Source of the DNA: Musa acuminata AAA Group
Lineage: Eukaryota > Streptophyta > Magnoliopsida > Zingiberales > Musaceae
DNA: 64,000 nt
Direction of reading: 5' to 3'
NCBI RefSeq assembly: GCF_036884655.1
Contig: NC_088354.1
Location: forward strand, 13,960,501-14,024,500
Part shown: positions 45,191 through 58,490 of the stretch, one piece after another
Layout of the letters: every line of letters begins with the position of its first letter
How positions within the stretch are numbered: position 1 is the first letter of the stretch
Notes under the pieces: generated by a model
The model's database searches: none
The model's input: only the letters and a program-made list of their open reading frames with translations
What the model was told of the DNA's origin: nothing
Position numbers and translations under genes: made by a program

Positions 45191-47690
45191 GTTGATTTGA
45201 ACTTAATACAAAATTTATTGAATATTCTATTATGCATGTATTTACAAAATTTATTGACTAATTTTGCTACATGAAATAAGGTTATAGGTTTTTGGAATTA
45301 GCATTGGTCGGACGGCTTATGCTCTCCACTCTTCTTTTAACAACATATTATTGGTTATAATAAAATTTTAAGTAAATAATTTTGTTTCTTTTAAAAAAAA
45401 TCTATATAATAGTTCGTTCACGTCTAATTATAACTCATATTCATTCAGTTAAATCACAAATTCACAAAAGTTATTTAATCCATGAAACTCACTTGAATAA
45501 CTTGTCTTACTCTAACCCTACTCACTTAGCTCATCTTATCTTATTTTTTTCTATTTTTATCACACAATCCTAAATCCTAAATAATTTTATTATAAACCAA
45601 ATTTATTGCATCATCCGACCCTCTTACTTATTAACAATATATAACCATTCTTTTAATTTATTATTTTATTATCTTAATATTTTAGCACATAATAATACGA
45701 CTTATCTTAATAAGTTGGTGGAGCAAAACGCATCATCACGCTATAATTGCCAACCACCACCCAATTCACGCAAGCAAAGAAAGAAAAAAAGAGTTAATTA
45801 TGTGGAATTCATCTTATTTAAGTGCAAACACCACCACATATACAGCAGTAGGTGAAGGCTGCTCAATCTCGTGAAATCATGCCACGTAACGTTGGGATTG
45901 CAACTATTAGATCACCAGTCTCTTTAGTAACTATCACGTCAATCATAAACTAAGACGTAGACATGAATAGTGCAAATCAAACAGTCATTAATAGCATTAT
46001 GAATGTATGATGGGACATAGAAAGATGGCCACAAGCACAGACTGAAGAGTGTGTGTGGTGACCTCATAACTCCACGCTATGAATCTTCTTCGTCTTTGGT
46101 TGCATGTGGCATTGTTTGGGTGGCGAACAAAGAAACAAAACGAGTACAGCAGTCACTGTTGGATTTCGTCGGCAGACGCAAGTTTTGATGTGATGATAAG
46201 TAGACAGACACTCACAGCTTTAATCGGGAGAACAAGAAAATAATAGTAATTATATTCAATATTAATTTTATTAACATTAAAATCCGTTTAATTACATAGC
46301 ATTCAATTCCAAATCCGAAGTTGACTCGTACGTATTAGAATATTCAACATCGGAGCCCTCCCAATCACATCAGAAAACGATGGGTAGGTGCTCTTATAAA
46401 TTTTGCTTTATTGAATTTTTAGTTTGACAAATATACACTCGCATTATTAGTCGGTAGTATCATAAATAATAATAACAATAATAATAATATTGATTTTATT
46501 TAAATTTAAATCCATTTAATTAACTCCGATACATATTTATACCCTATTTAAATTCATAATATCAAATATCCGAATCTCGTATCATCGAATAATGATGGAT
46601 AGGTTTTTCATAAATTTTATTTTATTATTTTTTGTTCGCTAAGCTTAATCTATACCGAATATAATTAAAGAAAAAATATAAAACCTATTATTTATTATAC
46701 TTTTATTGTTGTGAAATGAAGATTGAAACAATCGGATAATATATATTGAGTTTGATCTATAATTTAAAACTTTTAGATTAGATGGGATCAATTTGAATCA
46801 GATTTAGATTCTCAGCAACCATGTTCTTTTAATGAATTTGGGGAGATAAGATTCAACAACTATCCACTTAAAGATGATTACAACTCGATGACTACCTACT
46901 CAGGCTATGATGACAAAAAGAATAAGACATATAAGATGATGATTAAGGGAGTGACAACCACTGTGACTCCATGAAGATTGCAGAGCATGTAGTAGATGAA
47001 AAGTGGTGTTATCCTCTCTGCTTGGCTGCATCCCAAACCACCTCTTTTTCCTGATGTCAACCCACAAGCCAAAGCTCTTTTATGATGATCATTAAGTGTA
47101 TTCATTTCTTCATTTTCTTCCTTCATTCTTTCTTTATGCTTGTTCAAGAATTAAAAAAAAAAAGGAAGAGAGAGAAGAAGAAGAAACAAAGTGAATGTTC
47201 TTGATTAATGGTGAACATGTGAGGCAAGGATTTTTGCAGTGATCTAAAGCTAGCATTGGAAGGAGGAATCCAAGGATTGCAGGGTCTACTGATCAAGAAC
47301 ATGCACTTTAACAGGTGGGGCTCAGTCAAAAAAGGCTAATGGCTACTAAGGATATGTTCACATCTTTGGCAGATGCAATCTTTGTTTTAGCATGGCAATC
47401 ATCTTCGTTATTCCTCAAGAATGATGAACGATCGAAGGATAAAAAGTAGGTTGCTCTGAAACAAAAGCTAGCAAGCAATACTTTGGAGACACACAAGTCT
47501 CCAAGAAATAAAAGGAGGTATTCAGTGTTTCACTGTTTGTATGTCCGTCAGTCTACCAGACGAGCATTTCCAGAGATGCTTCTTCGACTTTGGAAGCAGT
47601 ACTAATTGTGGTGTTATGATGTGACATTGAAAAGGCAAAAAAAGGCAGTATGTTGAAGAAAGTCCCCACTACAGAAATAAATTAGCCTAC
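45191..47690. other. AT-rich gene-free stretch
   Basis: No coding region, terminal repeat or known repeat was recognised. Short frames at 46905-47329 (minus) look like chance. I looked for common plant microRNA sequences here and saw none. Confidence 0.4.
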
Positions 47691-47699
47691 GCATAGACA

Positions 47700-48425
47700 G
47701 TCCTAAAAACATAATATAAAGTCTTCTTTATTTTTCGTCTTTCCATAAATATTATTTTTATAAATTCTGTATCCTCTTATTTATTTATTTTTATAATATT
47801 TTTAAGATAATATTATTTCTAACATTCGGCCTTCGCCCCTCATTATCATTCATCGCGAGGCTTTATCTTTACCTCTCAATATTATTTGTCATAAGGTTTC
47901 ATCGTTCTTTCGTTGGATTGCATTCGCTCTACTCACGCATAGATATAATCGTCGACCATCTCATGAGAACATGACGATAGCAGAGGCAAGAGTGAGCCAA
48001 AACCAACTACCCCACAGGTAGCATATTTGTTCGTGTCAGTTATACATATATGATAGTAGTCACAATAACTTATGTCAGAATCTATAAGAATAACAATGAG
48101 GGTGAGTATATGTGGATAAAGACAACGATATGAGTAATGGTGTGCAAGTGAAACAGGGACAAGACACGCAACTACCCACCATAATGGGTGATGCCAAGGT
48201 CGCTAGTAAGCGACAACAAATTCTCGTAACTGATGATAGAGAAAGAGAGGGAGGTGAGGATGATTGGGCTTACAATAAGATATAGGCAACGACTAATGAG
48301 GTAGAGACTAAGGATAATATCATTTTTTCGATGAGAATAAATAAAAAAAATGACGATAACTTAAAATTTATAAAAACAAGATATTTTTCTAGAAAATTTA
48401 CCCTAAAATAAAAATGTCACATCAT
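47700..48425. repeat. Possible inverted-repeat element (weak)
   Basis: The left edge (atattatttttataaattct ... ataatattatttctaac) resembles the reverse complement of the right edge (gataatatcattttttcgat ... aatttataaaaacaagatat) over about 80 AT-rich bases, flanking a GC-richer centre of about 480 bases. The layout is like the element at 23.05-24.03 kb but much less well matched. Composition alone could explain part of it. Confidence 0.3.
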
Positions 48426-48429
48426 TATA

Positions 48430-50133
48430 TTTCACAAATGAATCACTAATCTGAATGGGTTATTTATTATTATAAAGTTTGCAAATAACATATTTCACCT
48501 TACAAAAAATTAAATATAAAATATATACAACTTCAAATATTAAGATAATCCATGTAACCCATTCTATTTAACCATCATTATTTCTAGTTAGTTAGTCTAA
48601 ATTTAATAAAATAAAAATTAATATGTTTAATATTCTCTCGATATTCTTAATATGACGAGTCTTAAAAATAATAATTATTCGGAAGATTAATTCAGATGTA
48701 CAGTAGTTTTTAGGTTCTGAAACAATACATGCTAAAGGAATATATATATTTGAGGAATCCATATATGTAATTTGACTAATATTTATTAATTAAAAGTTAA
48801 ACACTCTCTCTATGAATATTAGGGTTTGTAGCGCGACAAATTTTTGGGACTTCCAACTCTTTTAGAAAACATAAATTAAAAATGCAAATGATAAAGACAT
48901 ATTTCTACTCCCAACTGAAGAGAAAAGTAGAGAAATATAGAATCGACAAAGAAATAATAAAATATGAGAGCATGGAAGAAGTCATAAACACAATCTCACA
49001 TGTCATAATAGTTTAAGACCCGCCTCCTCTCCTCACGTTCAACTCTGGCTACTAAGATCCATGTGCTATAAAAATCGTGCCTACATAGATTGAGATCAAT
49101 CGACATGATTTGGCATCACAAATAAATAAATAAATAATATATATATATGTATGTATGTATGTATACATGTATGTATGTATAAAAGAGGAAGGAAACATAT
49201 GCCTTCTCCTTGTCCTATGGGGGAGTATGAACTCAATAATTGACATGGATCACCTAAGGAGATGTACTTCATTCAATCTTTGAGCTTTTCTTGAGTTAGT
49301 TATTTTAATTTTTTGTTTTTGTTTTCAATGTTTATAAAAATAAGATGCACTTATTTTTAATTCCAATTGATTGTTTCAAGAATAATTTTAGTGGGTGTAG
49401 TTTCAACTTTTAAGAGTCTTTTTTTTTTAAATTTAATTTTAAAAGTAAAACAATGAAAAAACACAAAAAGAAAAACAATAAAAAGTAAAATTGAGTAAGT
49501 CTGATTTTTTTTCTTTTTTCTGAAACAAAAATAACCTGAGAACCTAAAGAAATTGAAAAACATAATAGTAATTTGTCAATGAAAAAACCTAAACTTATTT
49601 TCATGGCACATATTTGGATCCAAATTACCCAAAAGTAAGACAAAAGGCAGCCATTGGCAAAGACTCAATTTAGTTTAAGAGGCACCAAATGGTTCTTCAA
49701 AGCACATATTGACCATTGCCATTAATGTTCCATTCTTCTAATTGCCCACTTGAAGGTGGAAATGGTTGACCAATTTAATGACTTGGAAGACGAGGAAGTC
49801 TTCCGTTTCCTATCCCATTCAACCTTCCATGTTGCTCTTACAACATGAAGAGTACAACTTGTTCAAAGCCTTCATCTAGAATTGCTCATCCAAATGAGGA
49901 AGATAGAAAGAGAAAAAGTCAAAAAATAGAATAAATCATGTACTGTTTAAAGATAGTAATTTAATATAAATATCAACATTATAATATCCATATTATTGTT
50001 TTTTTAATTATTTTTCAATATTTTACCTTTTCTTTTCATGGTTGTAAAAGTCATTCCCCAAAGTATATTTACTTTGATTCATCTACCAATTCTATTGATT
50101 CTTCTATGATTTACACATGATAGAGGATTTTCT

Positions 50134-50136
<3 letters not shown>
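48430..50136. other. AT-rich gene-free stretch left of the second kinase gene
   Basis: It holds compound microsatellites at about 49120-49180 (aaat, at and atgt units). There are no convincing ORFs. Confidence 0.4.

Positions 50137-50197
<61 letters not shown>
50137..50197. repeat. (AT)n microsatellite upstream of the plus-strand kinase gene
   Basis: About 30 AT units ending tatataaac, 370 bases before the start codon. The right end looks like a TATA box (tatataaac) and could serve as one. A GC-richer, exon-like leader follows from about 50300. Confidence 0.95.
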
Positions 50198-50200
<3 letters not shown>

Positions 50201-50566
50201 ACTTAAAATTAGTCTTTTCCGACAGGTATTTTGGTTACCTACAGAGAGACAAGTATGTATTCAATGTTCGGTCCAACATATACTTCGATGTGTGTTTGGG
50301 AACAAAATACCTGTCTCAGGTCTTTGCCATTTTGTGCCGCCGCTGCACACCGCCCCGAGCCATGGCAGAGAGGGCCACGGGCAGTGCAGGAAAGCGAAGA
50401 GGCCCCATCAGAGACCGCAGGTAAAAGGAGCGTTGAAGCTTTGCCCTCTCTCACTCTGTCCCGCTGCATGATGAGAACAGGGAAACAAGAAGACAGAGAT
50501 TTGCGGAGAGGAAGGAGAGAGGGATCAGCAGCGGCAGAGAAGAGGAGGCTGCAGAAGACTTAAGGC

Positions 50567-53500
50567 ATGAAGATGGCTAAAGAAGGAGAAGCTGCTCAGA
50601 AGAAGAGGAGGAGGAGGAGGAGGGGGAGCAGCAAAAAAGATGAGGCCTTTGTGGAGGAGGAGCCGAAAGAGAAGACCGGGGAGGGAGGAGAAGGGAAGAC
50701 GGTGGTGGTGGGCATCAGGATGGACTCGCAGAGCCGAGAACTCCTTACGTGGGCGCTCGTCAAGGCCACCGCCCCCGGTGACCGCGTCCTCGCCCTCCAC
50801 GTCCTCTCCTCGTCCTCCTCAGCCGGCGAGCCCCCACCGGCCGTAGATCCCGGTGGCCAGCCCGCCGCCGTGTTCTCTCTCGCCAAGGAACTCGACGCCA
50901 TGCTCGCCGTCTACGAGGGCTTCTGCAACCTAAAGCAGGTCTCCGCCCCTCGACCTCAAAATCCGATCTTTATGCTCAAAATCGCCCCTTTTCGACCCCA
51001 GTGGTTTTTGTTCCTCATCGATTTCTTGGGCAGATCGACCTAAAGCTGAAAATTTGCAAGGGCTCGTCCATCCGCAAGCTTCTTGTCAGCGAGACGAAAT
51101 CTTTCGCTGCGTCACAACTCATTCTTGGGGTGACCAAGAACAACCGCACCATGGGGTGAGTCGGTGCTTCCTATGAGTTCTCTGTCATCGTCTCCTTTGT
51201 GCCGAAATATTTATCGACCTCTTTCAGGTCGTATTCGATCTCTGTAGCCAAGTACTGCGCCAAGAAGCTACCAAGCTATTGCTCGGTGGTCGCGTTGAGC
51301 GACGGCAAGATCGTTTTCCAGAGAGCATCAGCAGGTTGGTTCGTCGCCAGTGACCTTTTTGTTCTGCTTTATGTTCTCTGTTTTCACTTGTAATCTTTGG
51401 AGCTCGATACTGTTGACAGAGAACAACAAATCTCAGGAGAAGTCGAGCAAGGAGTCAACTAAGATTGACGGGAACAACGAGATGTACTGCTTGTTGCCGA
51501 TTGCAGGCCCGAAGAGGTTGCATGACACAGCCTGCAGGCCTTCGCTTGTGCCAGAAGATGAGTCGACTGGCTGTAGCAATTCCCCTGTCGGGAACGACCC
51601 AAACACCATCGATGGCGCACCGAGGGATAACTGCTCAATCTGTGTACCTGAATCTGATCCTGCTTCCCTGAATGCGGCGAAGGATGAGGACTCTTTGGCC
51701 TCGGCTCCAGCGGGGAAAACTGAAGCTCCACTGAGCAGCTCTGTGCCAATTGTGGGCAAGGATCTACCAGAAGCTCGACATGGTTGGCCTTCTCTTAGAA
51801 GACTGGCCTTGACCAACAGGAAGAGTGTCTCCTCTGAGAAGCATAAGATCTCTGTGGTCCAGTGGGTGAAGTGGCTTCCGAACCGACACCAATCTATGCA
51901 TCCAGATCACAAGTCCAAGAAATCAGATGGAAAACATATGACACTCGGCCAAGATGGAGAGAGCTGTGCCATTGTTCCGGTTGGAGCCAGTCTGCCACCA
52001 CCCCCGTTTCTTGTCAATGACGCAGAAGAAAGGCTTCCAGAGGAGTTGGTGCCTCTTCAACAAAAGTATTCATCCGTTTGTAGATTATTCAGCTACGAAG
52101 AACTGATCCAAGCAACATCCAGCTTCTTACCTGGTCATTTACCAAAACTTGTCATGCATATAGCTTATAGTTTATGAACATCTCTGATGCTGGTTGAATC
52201 TGTGATGCAGAGAATCTAATTGGGAATGGTGGCAGTAGCAGTGTTTATAAGGGCTACCTTTCAGATGGCAAGGAATTGGCTGTGAAAATCTTGAAGCCTT
52301 CTGAAGTTGCAGTAAAAGAGTTTGTTTCGGAGATTGAGATTATTACGACCTTGCATCACAAAAACATTATCCCATTGCTTGGATTTTGCATGGAGAACAA
52401 TAGTCTGATGTTGGTCTATGAGTATGTATCACAGGGTAACTTAGAAGAAATCCTCCATGGTATGCATTTTACACCCATGAATTGCTTCTTATTTTTGCTT
52501 TTTATTTGCTTAGATTTCTCTAAAATGATGTATCTGTCCAATTATTGATATGTTAGATAAAGAAGAGAACAAGCATGTTCTCAGTTGGCCTGAGAGATAC
52601 AAGGTAGCAATAGGCGTCTCAGAGGCACTGGATTATTTACATGGGGGTGGTAGTATTGAGCCTGTGATCCATAGAGATGTGAAATCCTCAAACATCCTTC
52701 TCTCCGAGAATTTTGAGCCACAGGTGTTGTGTCTTTCACAATAAATTGTGTGTTGTAACCCTCCTTTTATGCACGCATATCACATTGTTATTTCTTTTTC
52801 TTTATTCAGTTGTCGGACTTCGGATTGGCAAAATGGGCATCAGCAACAACATCGCAACCCGTTTGCAGTGATGTTGCAGGGACTTTTGGGTCTGTGTTGT
52901 TTGTGTACCAATACTACATTGATTTATCTTTGGATCAATGTTCTAATCTATGCACTTTTGATGACAGTTACTTAGCTCCTGAGTACATCTTGTATGGGAA
53001 AGTTAATGAAAAGATTGACATCTACGCTTTTGGTGTGGTGCTTCTCGAGCTTCTTTCAGGAAGGAAGCCCATCAGCTCTGGTTGTCCCAAGGGCCAGGAG
53101 AGCCTTGTCATGTGGGTGAGTCCGCCATCGGTTTTATTTCCTGTATCTAGATTCAGACTCAACGCAATAGGAAATACTCAGTATCTACCTAAAGATCTGA
53201 ACAACTAGTTAGGGTTTTGTTGAGCATGTCTGTCGTTAGCAGATCTTTGCAGAGGAACTTCCAACACTTTGTCCTTATTCTTGTACCCCATGTAACTGCA
53301 GGCAAAGCCAATCTTACAAGACGAAGACGTTAAGCTGCTTATAGATCCAGCCTTAAAGAACGACTTCAATAGTGATCAAGTGGAAAGGATGATCTTAGCT
53401 GCTTCCCTGTGTGTAAGGAGGCTTCATCGTGCACGACCTTCGATGAGCATTGTATGATCTCATATCCCGCCTGCTTATGATTCATTATATATGCATCTTC

Positions 53501-53938
53501 ATGCTAAGTCCTAGTGTAACCATGGAATATCTAAGGTATCACAAATTTTAAGGGGTAGCTTGGACTTGGCAGCATACTTCAGCTAGTTAATATCGAAGCT
53601 ACTTAAACAGTTATTATTGGCAAATACTGTGAATTCACTTATTGAAATCGAGCAATCAAAACTTTTTCTTATGACAGGTACTGAAACTACTCCAAGGAGA
53701 TGATGATACTGTTAAGTGGGCAAGGTCAGAAGTTACCACTCGGGCTGATGTGTTGGATGATGAAATGCCGAACCTGGAATCCGACATCCGATCGCATCTT
53801 AATCTTGCATTGCTCGATGTGGAGGATGACTCGATCTCAGTCAGCAGCATGGATCACACGGTTGATTCCCTGACGGTGAGCACTTCCGTGGAGAACTACC
53901 TGCAATGGAGATGGAGCCGCTCGTCAAGCTTCGATTGA
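50567..53938 (+). CDS. USP-domain receptor-like cytoplasmic kinase (complete, 10 exons)
   Basis: A serine/threonine kinase with an N-terminal adenine-nucleotide-alpha-hydrolase (USP-like) domain, of the Arabidopsis At1g77280/At5g63940 type; its signalling role is not settled. Exons: 50567-50938, 51034-51155, 51228-51334, 51420-52133, 52211-52459, 52557-52723, 52810-52889, 52968-53115, 53302-53451, 53678-53938. All are phase-consistent, giving 789 residues. The start MKMAKEG is used; Met3 is equally possible. The basic N-terminus ([13 protein letters not shown]) could be a nuclear or membrane-contact signal. USP-like part 47-200: [36 protein letters not shown] variable linker follows to 410. 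Kinase: [32 protein letters not shown] 443-453, Lys464, HRDVKSSN 560-567, DFG 580-582, YLAPEY. All catalytic residues are present, so it is likely active. A (GA)n run lies in the 3' flank. Confidence 0.93.
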
Positions 53939-54075
53939 TCGTTGAGTTTTGTATAGGGTTTATACTTATGTGTTCTTCTGAATCGTGTTTGATTATACAG
54001 CAACATCGAGCAGTTGCCGGAGAGGCTTTACCTCGTTCACATGCCAAGTTCTCGAACAAAGATCGAGGAACTAAT

Positions 54076-54079
<4 letters not shown>

Positions 54080-54106
<27 letters not shown>
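54080..54106. repeat. (GA)n microsatellite in the 3' flank of the kinase gene
   Basis: A GA run of about 27 bases with one interruption (gata), 140 bases after the kinase stop codon and probably within its 3'UTR. Confidence 0.95.
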
Positions 54107-55112
54107 GATTGTTTTATGTTCGAACACCAGTGTTCGGATTCCTGGTTGGATTTTAAATCTTTGAAGCTCTGATGCTGCTTCTTGTTGCATTTTCTTTCTT
54201 CTTTCTTCTTCTTAGCAGTCTCTTCCATGACCACTGGCTCTGATAACGCTGCCTTAACTGCAAGGAAAGCTCAGTCCAGCAGCATTGGCAGTTGAATCTC
54301 GAAACACAAGCCGGGAAGGCCACGAGATCTGAAGGGTAGAAGCCATCGACTCGTGGTAACGCAGAGGAAGCAGAGTGCAATCATTGTGCTCCAAGAGAAA
54401 GAAGCAGGTGTGAGATGGGGGGTCCGAGCAAGCGTTGTTACGTCAACATCACCATCATTTGCCATGATTCCCATCCTTGGCCCTGCATCTCAAAGAACTC
54501 GAATCATGACTGATAGAATTGCTCGATCACACGAGGACGTGGATCCAAGGGTTGTCTTTTCTCATGTTGCTGGTACAGCCGAAGAAGGATCTGCATACAT
54601 TAGATTTTCTTAGAAACAAAAAATCTAATGTATGCAGGATCTTCAATTTCTTGTATTTTAAATAATCCGATATTCTTGGTTGTTGTGAGGATTGTCCAAA
54701 AGCGAAATATAATGAATCTCAACATTGAGAAGTCAATTATAGATTTTTACGTACGGAAAAATTACTAAGGGCGGGTTCGTGGATGTATATGATAAAAGAA
54801 AAAAACAAAAATCATGATTAGATCTGAAATTGGGATAAGGAAAGTTGCCATACGATAAGGAAAAAGAAAAAGAAATGCGAACCATACTTGTTTGAGAATC
54901 AAATAGATCTCCGATGACGATATATCTGGTGAGTTCATGAAAGTGGATCCAATCTGTAAACCTGACATTAAAATACTTGTGTTAGAGAGTAACCATCAAC
55001 AAGACTCGATCGATCGTCTGAAGCAAACATCAAATTGAATCATCACGGATGTCATATATGCAGGACTAATAGAACGATGGGTAAGGCCAAGTGTCGAGGA
55101 TGATTACCTGTA
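54107..55112. other. Region between the kinase and KIWI-like genes (convergent)
   Basis: It contains the two expected 3' ends and no recognisable gene. Around 54600-54640 there is a short inverted repeat (cttagaaacaaaaaatctaa region; ttagatttt/aaaatctaa arms). Confidence 0.35.
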
Positions 55113-58100
55113 TCAAGCAGATAGCGGACGAGAGGTTCGATGCTCAGCAACTGTCAGCCTCTCAAACTGCTCAACGATGATGGAAGCTACAAAACCTGTA
55201 CTCGTTAATGATAAGCAAGAGCACACTCTGATTCCACAAATTAGACTCACAGATATGGTGATGAGACATCAACATCCTTGTAAATTCTTTGGACTAAATA
55301 TGAAATTTCAGATGCCTCTAATAATTGCAACAGACAGAACAGATAAATCATTTTCCATCGAAATTGTCAACCATACAAGATTTTTCTTCCACAATCACAT
55401 GTGAATAGGTACCTTTATTTGTCCATGGATTCCCCTCGATCATTTCATGGTTTAACTTGTCAATCATCGAAATGAAGATTTGGACGACTCTTCATGGACA
55501 AGTTTTGCACAAAATGGGGTTAGTCTATTATTATAGCTCGTCTCAGCAGTGTTTACTTCAAATGTTGTTCCATATTCGCATTTACACCACAAATCAAAAT
55601 TCGCAACAGGAAAGATTCCCAAGTTCACAGTGTATTCCACTTCATCTGACAAGAACAAGAAAAGATCAAAATGAGATTGGCAAAATATGAAAATAGAAAT
55701 TAGACCACACAATCAAAGTTCTGCAGTGTAATTACAAGAAAATTTTAGAACGGCATAAAAATGAAAAGAGAGAATGTGATCATTGAGCTCCTGAGATGGC
55801 TTAACTTCACAAACCATTGGAGAATTATCCAGAACGTAAAACCATGATATGATGAAAAGCACCACCACAATAATGTAGTGACGAGTACCTGGTCTGCAGA
55901 CAGTGATATGCCTACAAGGAAAGCAATGAGCCTTTGTTAGCAAATTTGGAATCATAGCATAAAAGAACTATATTCCTACTAAACAACACAGGAAGAAAGT
56001 TGCACCATGTTTGGACAAAATCTAGAGAGGGTTTAGTAGATATAGAAATCACTTTGAGATGTCAATAATTCAAGTACAATATTCAATTCAGCAGAAGCTC
56101 ATAATGGGCGACAGTGTGGTCTCTAAGATCATTTAGTAATCTTAACTTGTTTCCAATTTGACATATCTGAATATAGAGAAGAATAAAAGGCTCCTTGTTT
56201 GCATCATTGTCACCTATAGAAGCCAATCATGATCTTCACGATACACAACTGTACTTATCTCTTCATGTCAAGTTATTTTTGCATTAACTAAGATCTTGCT
56301 GTTGCAATAAAGAATATGAAGCCGACTGGAGAAAGTTAAGACTCAAGGGATCCAGACAAAGGAGAATGAATAAGAGTGCATATTTCAAGTACCCATGCAT
56401 TAGTCTTACATGCTGGAATTATGATTTGCTAGTGGACGGCAACAATATTAAAGAAGGTAGTGTAGATTTTCATAAATATGACTAGGTAATTGCTAGATTA
56501 TAAAGAAAAGTACCAAACTAGGAACAAACACAACACTCCTAAATCAATGCTATGCAAAAGGTAAAGCTAGATTGTTGCCGTTCAAAACCTAATATAATAC
56601 AGAACCAAGTAAGCTTAGGAGAAATAACTACCCAATATATGAAGAAAAGAGCTCCAGGGAAAGATACTGACGATGAAAGTTGAACAGAAAGAGAATTAAA
56701 TTGAAAGAGGCATCAAATGCCAGTCTGGACTGAGAGGACAATTTAGCCAAATTATAACAAGCTGATACCTATGTCGTATGAATACTGAAATCCCATGATA
56801 GAGCAAGCACATCAATATAAGTACTCATGAGGTGAAGGTTGAGAAAGGGAGCCAGTGCCCAAGGCATGAACTTTCTATGAAAGATATGTATCATAGTCTT
56901 GTTCACATTCTTCATTTATTTTACAACTATCACTACTGCAGTACAGTGCTGACAGCAAAAGGGCTATTTCTTGAGTTCTCATCATAGGGAACAAATAATG
57001 TAATAGTAGATGTAAATTGGCGAAATTCGGGAAAAGAAGTGAAAGTGGAGAAGAGATGACTAAAAGGTGGCATTCTTTGATGCCACTCCTGACAGACGAC
57101 TAAAAGGTGTACAAATCTATCTACTCATAAAAATTCAGCACAAATGAATGAGTGTAGATTGTTAAATTATCATTTTCTGTATATTATTCTCCGACCACAA
57201 AACTGAACAAGATAATGAATGTTTACTGAAGTTCTGTTAACATTTTGGTTTCCCGAATGATTTATCAACCCATATAACTACATACAGATGGTTAGCTTAT
57301 CAGGGAATGTGGTTAATCTTCATTTACGCGTTTAATCTTCTGCGACAAACAAAAATCACTGATCAAATACTATAAATACGGGCCTCTCTAGGTCAGCAAT
57401 GAGCTCCAACACTCTAAACCAACCTCGATCCCTTCGGTCTTTTCTCCCCTACAGTCGAGTACTAACTTGAGCTTTGTAGGAGTCTCATCGGATATTCCCC
57501 CTACACCGACCTTGTAGGAAACACCTAGATCAAGATCAGACAATCGAACACTCGTTGAACTCGAAAGAATTCGCCACAAGCTAAATGACTCGGTAGGCTC
57601 AAGTCGAGCATCCTGGTTGGGCATCCCGGTCAGATATCCTAGCAGGGAAATCCATTTTGGATTTCCAGGTCGGATCTCATCCTGAAGTGGACCATCATCA
57701 AATTTCAAATGTGATAAGATTAAAAGAAACAGGGGCCAGTTCGGGTCAATCCATCACGTTGAATTAACGACTAAAATCGATACTAAAATTACATAGCCAA
57801 AACTTGCAAGAATTGTACGAGGCCCTATTCATGATTAGAGCAGAAAATGACACGAGACTAAAGAATCAAGGAAATTAAAACGAACTTTTAGCCATAACTC
57901 CCATGAATGCAGAAAAGGCAAAAACCCAGGAATGTTTAATCCCTAAAGCAACAATAACAAAGCAAAATCTTTGAAGTACTAAAGAACTAGTAGAAACCTT
58001 TCATCCCCGGATGCGGTTTGCCCTTCTTGAAGTACAATTCTCGGAAGTACACCACGGCCACCGCCTTCCATTTCCTCACAGAAACCCTCCGTTTATTCGA

Positions 58101-58333
58101 CAGCTTCACCTCGTAAAACAAGAGAATCAAAACCCTTATCGGAACGACACAATGCGCTCGAGAACGGGGAGGAAACGAGAGCACGGGCTTGGGGTTCGGC
58201 GGTGTGTGCTCGATACGGCTCACCTTGCGGATAATGATCTCGTAGGTGTTTCCTCCAGATTCGCCTTCTTCTCCGGCGACGCTCCCCCTTCGTCGTCGCT
58301 ATCGTTGTCATCTGGCCTCCTATCCCTTTTCAT
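55113..58333 (-). pseudogene. KIWI/PC4-like transcriptional coactivator, 4 exons, frameshift in exon 1
   Basis: PC4-family proteins bind single-stranded DNA and assist RNA polymerase II. Exons on the minus strand: 58333-58224, 58109-57998, 55911-55889 (only 23 bases), 55166-55113. Exons 2-4 join in phase: VKLSNKRRVSVRKWKAVAVV, YFRELYFKKGKPHPGMKG, ISLSADQ (micro-exon), FERLTVAEHRTSRPLSA, stop. This matches the family pattern of NRRVxVR, then DIREFYxKDGKxxPGKKG, then ISLxxDQW. Exon 1 starts MKRDRRPDDNDSDDEGG, a typical acidic N-terminus, but must change frame by one base to reach NTYEIIIRK and the exon 2 phase; a GGGGG run at about 58289 is a likely place. This may be a true mutation or a sequencing error, so the gene could be functional. 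Spliced length is 299 bases. Intron 2 (about 2.1 kb) contains transposon debris. Several normally conserved PC4 residues are changed. Confidence 0.6.
57255..57720 (+). mobile_element. LTR-like relic in the KIWI-like gene intron
   Basis: The plus strand shows a promoter-like actataaatacgggcctctc at 57369, followed by actaacttgagctttgtagg and caccgaccttgtaggaaaca. These phrases are characteristic of plant gypsy LTR R/U5 regions as I know them. Borders and target duplication could not be found, so it is old or partial. Confidence 0.4.
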
Positions 58334-58490
58334 CGGCTCACCGTTCGCGTCGATGTCACGGAGCGAAGAGCAAGAAAGGCGTTTGAACTCTTTTCTTGGC
58401 TTGGCGGGGAATGCGTTTCCTTCCGGTTGGGCCCCTGTTCTTCTTGTCGCATAGATCAGTGGCGGTAATCTCCTGTGGGTCCCGATTTCT
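58334..58490 (-). promoter_or_regulatory. Short promoter region of the KIWI-like gene
   Basis: Only about 157 bases separate the start codon from the 5' LTR of the LARD-like element, so most upstream control sequence has been displaced. No TATA box is obvious. Confidence 0.3.

Noticed and set aside
46905..47329. Possible microRNA precursor or small gene
   Set aside because: No match to plant microRNA sequences I know and no convincing hairpin was seen; the frames look random.
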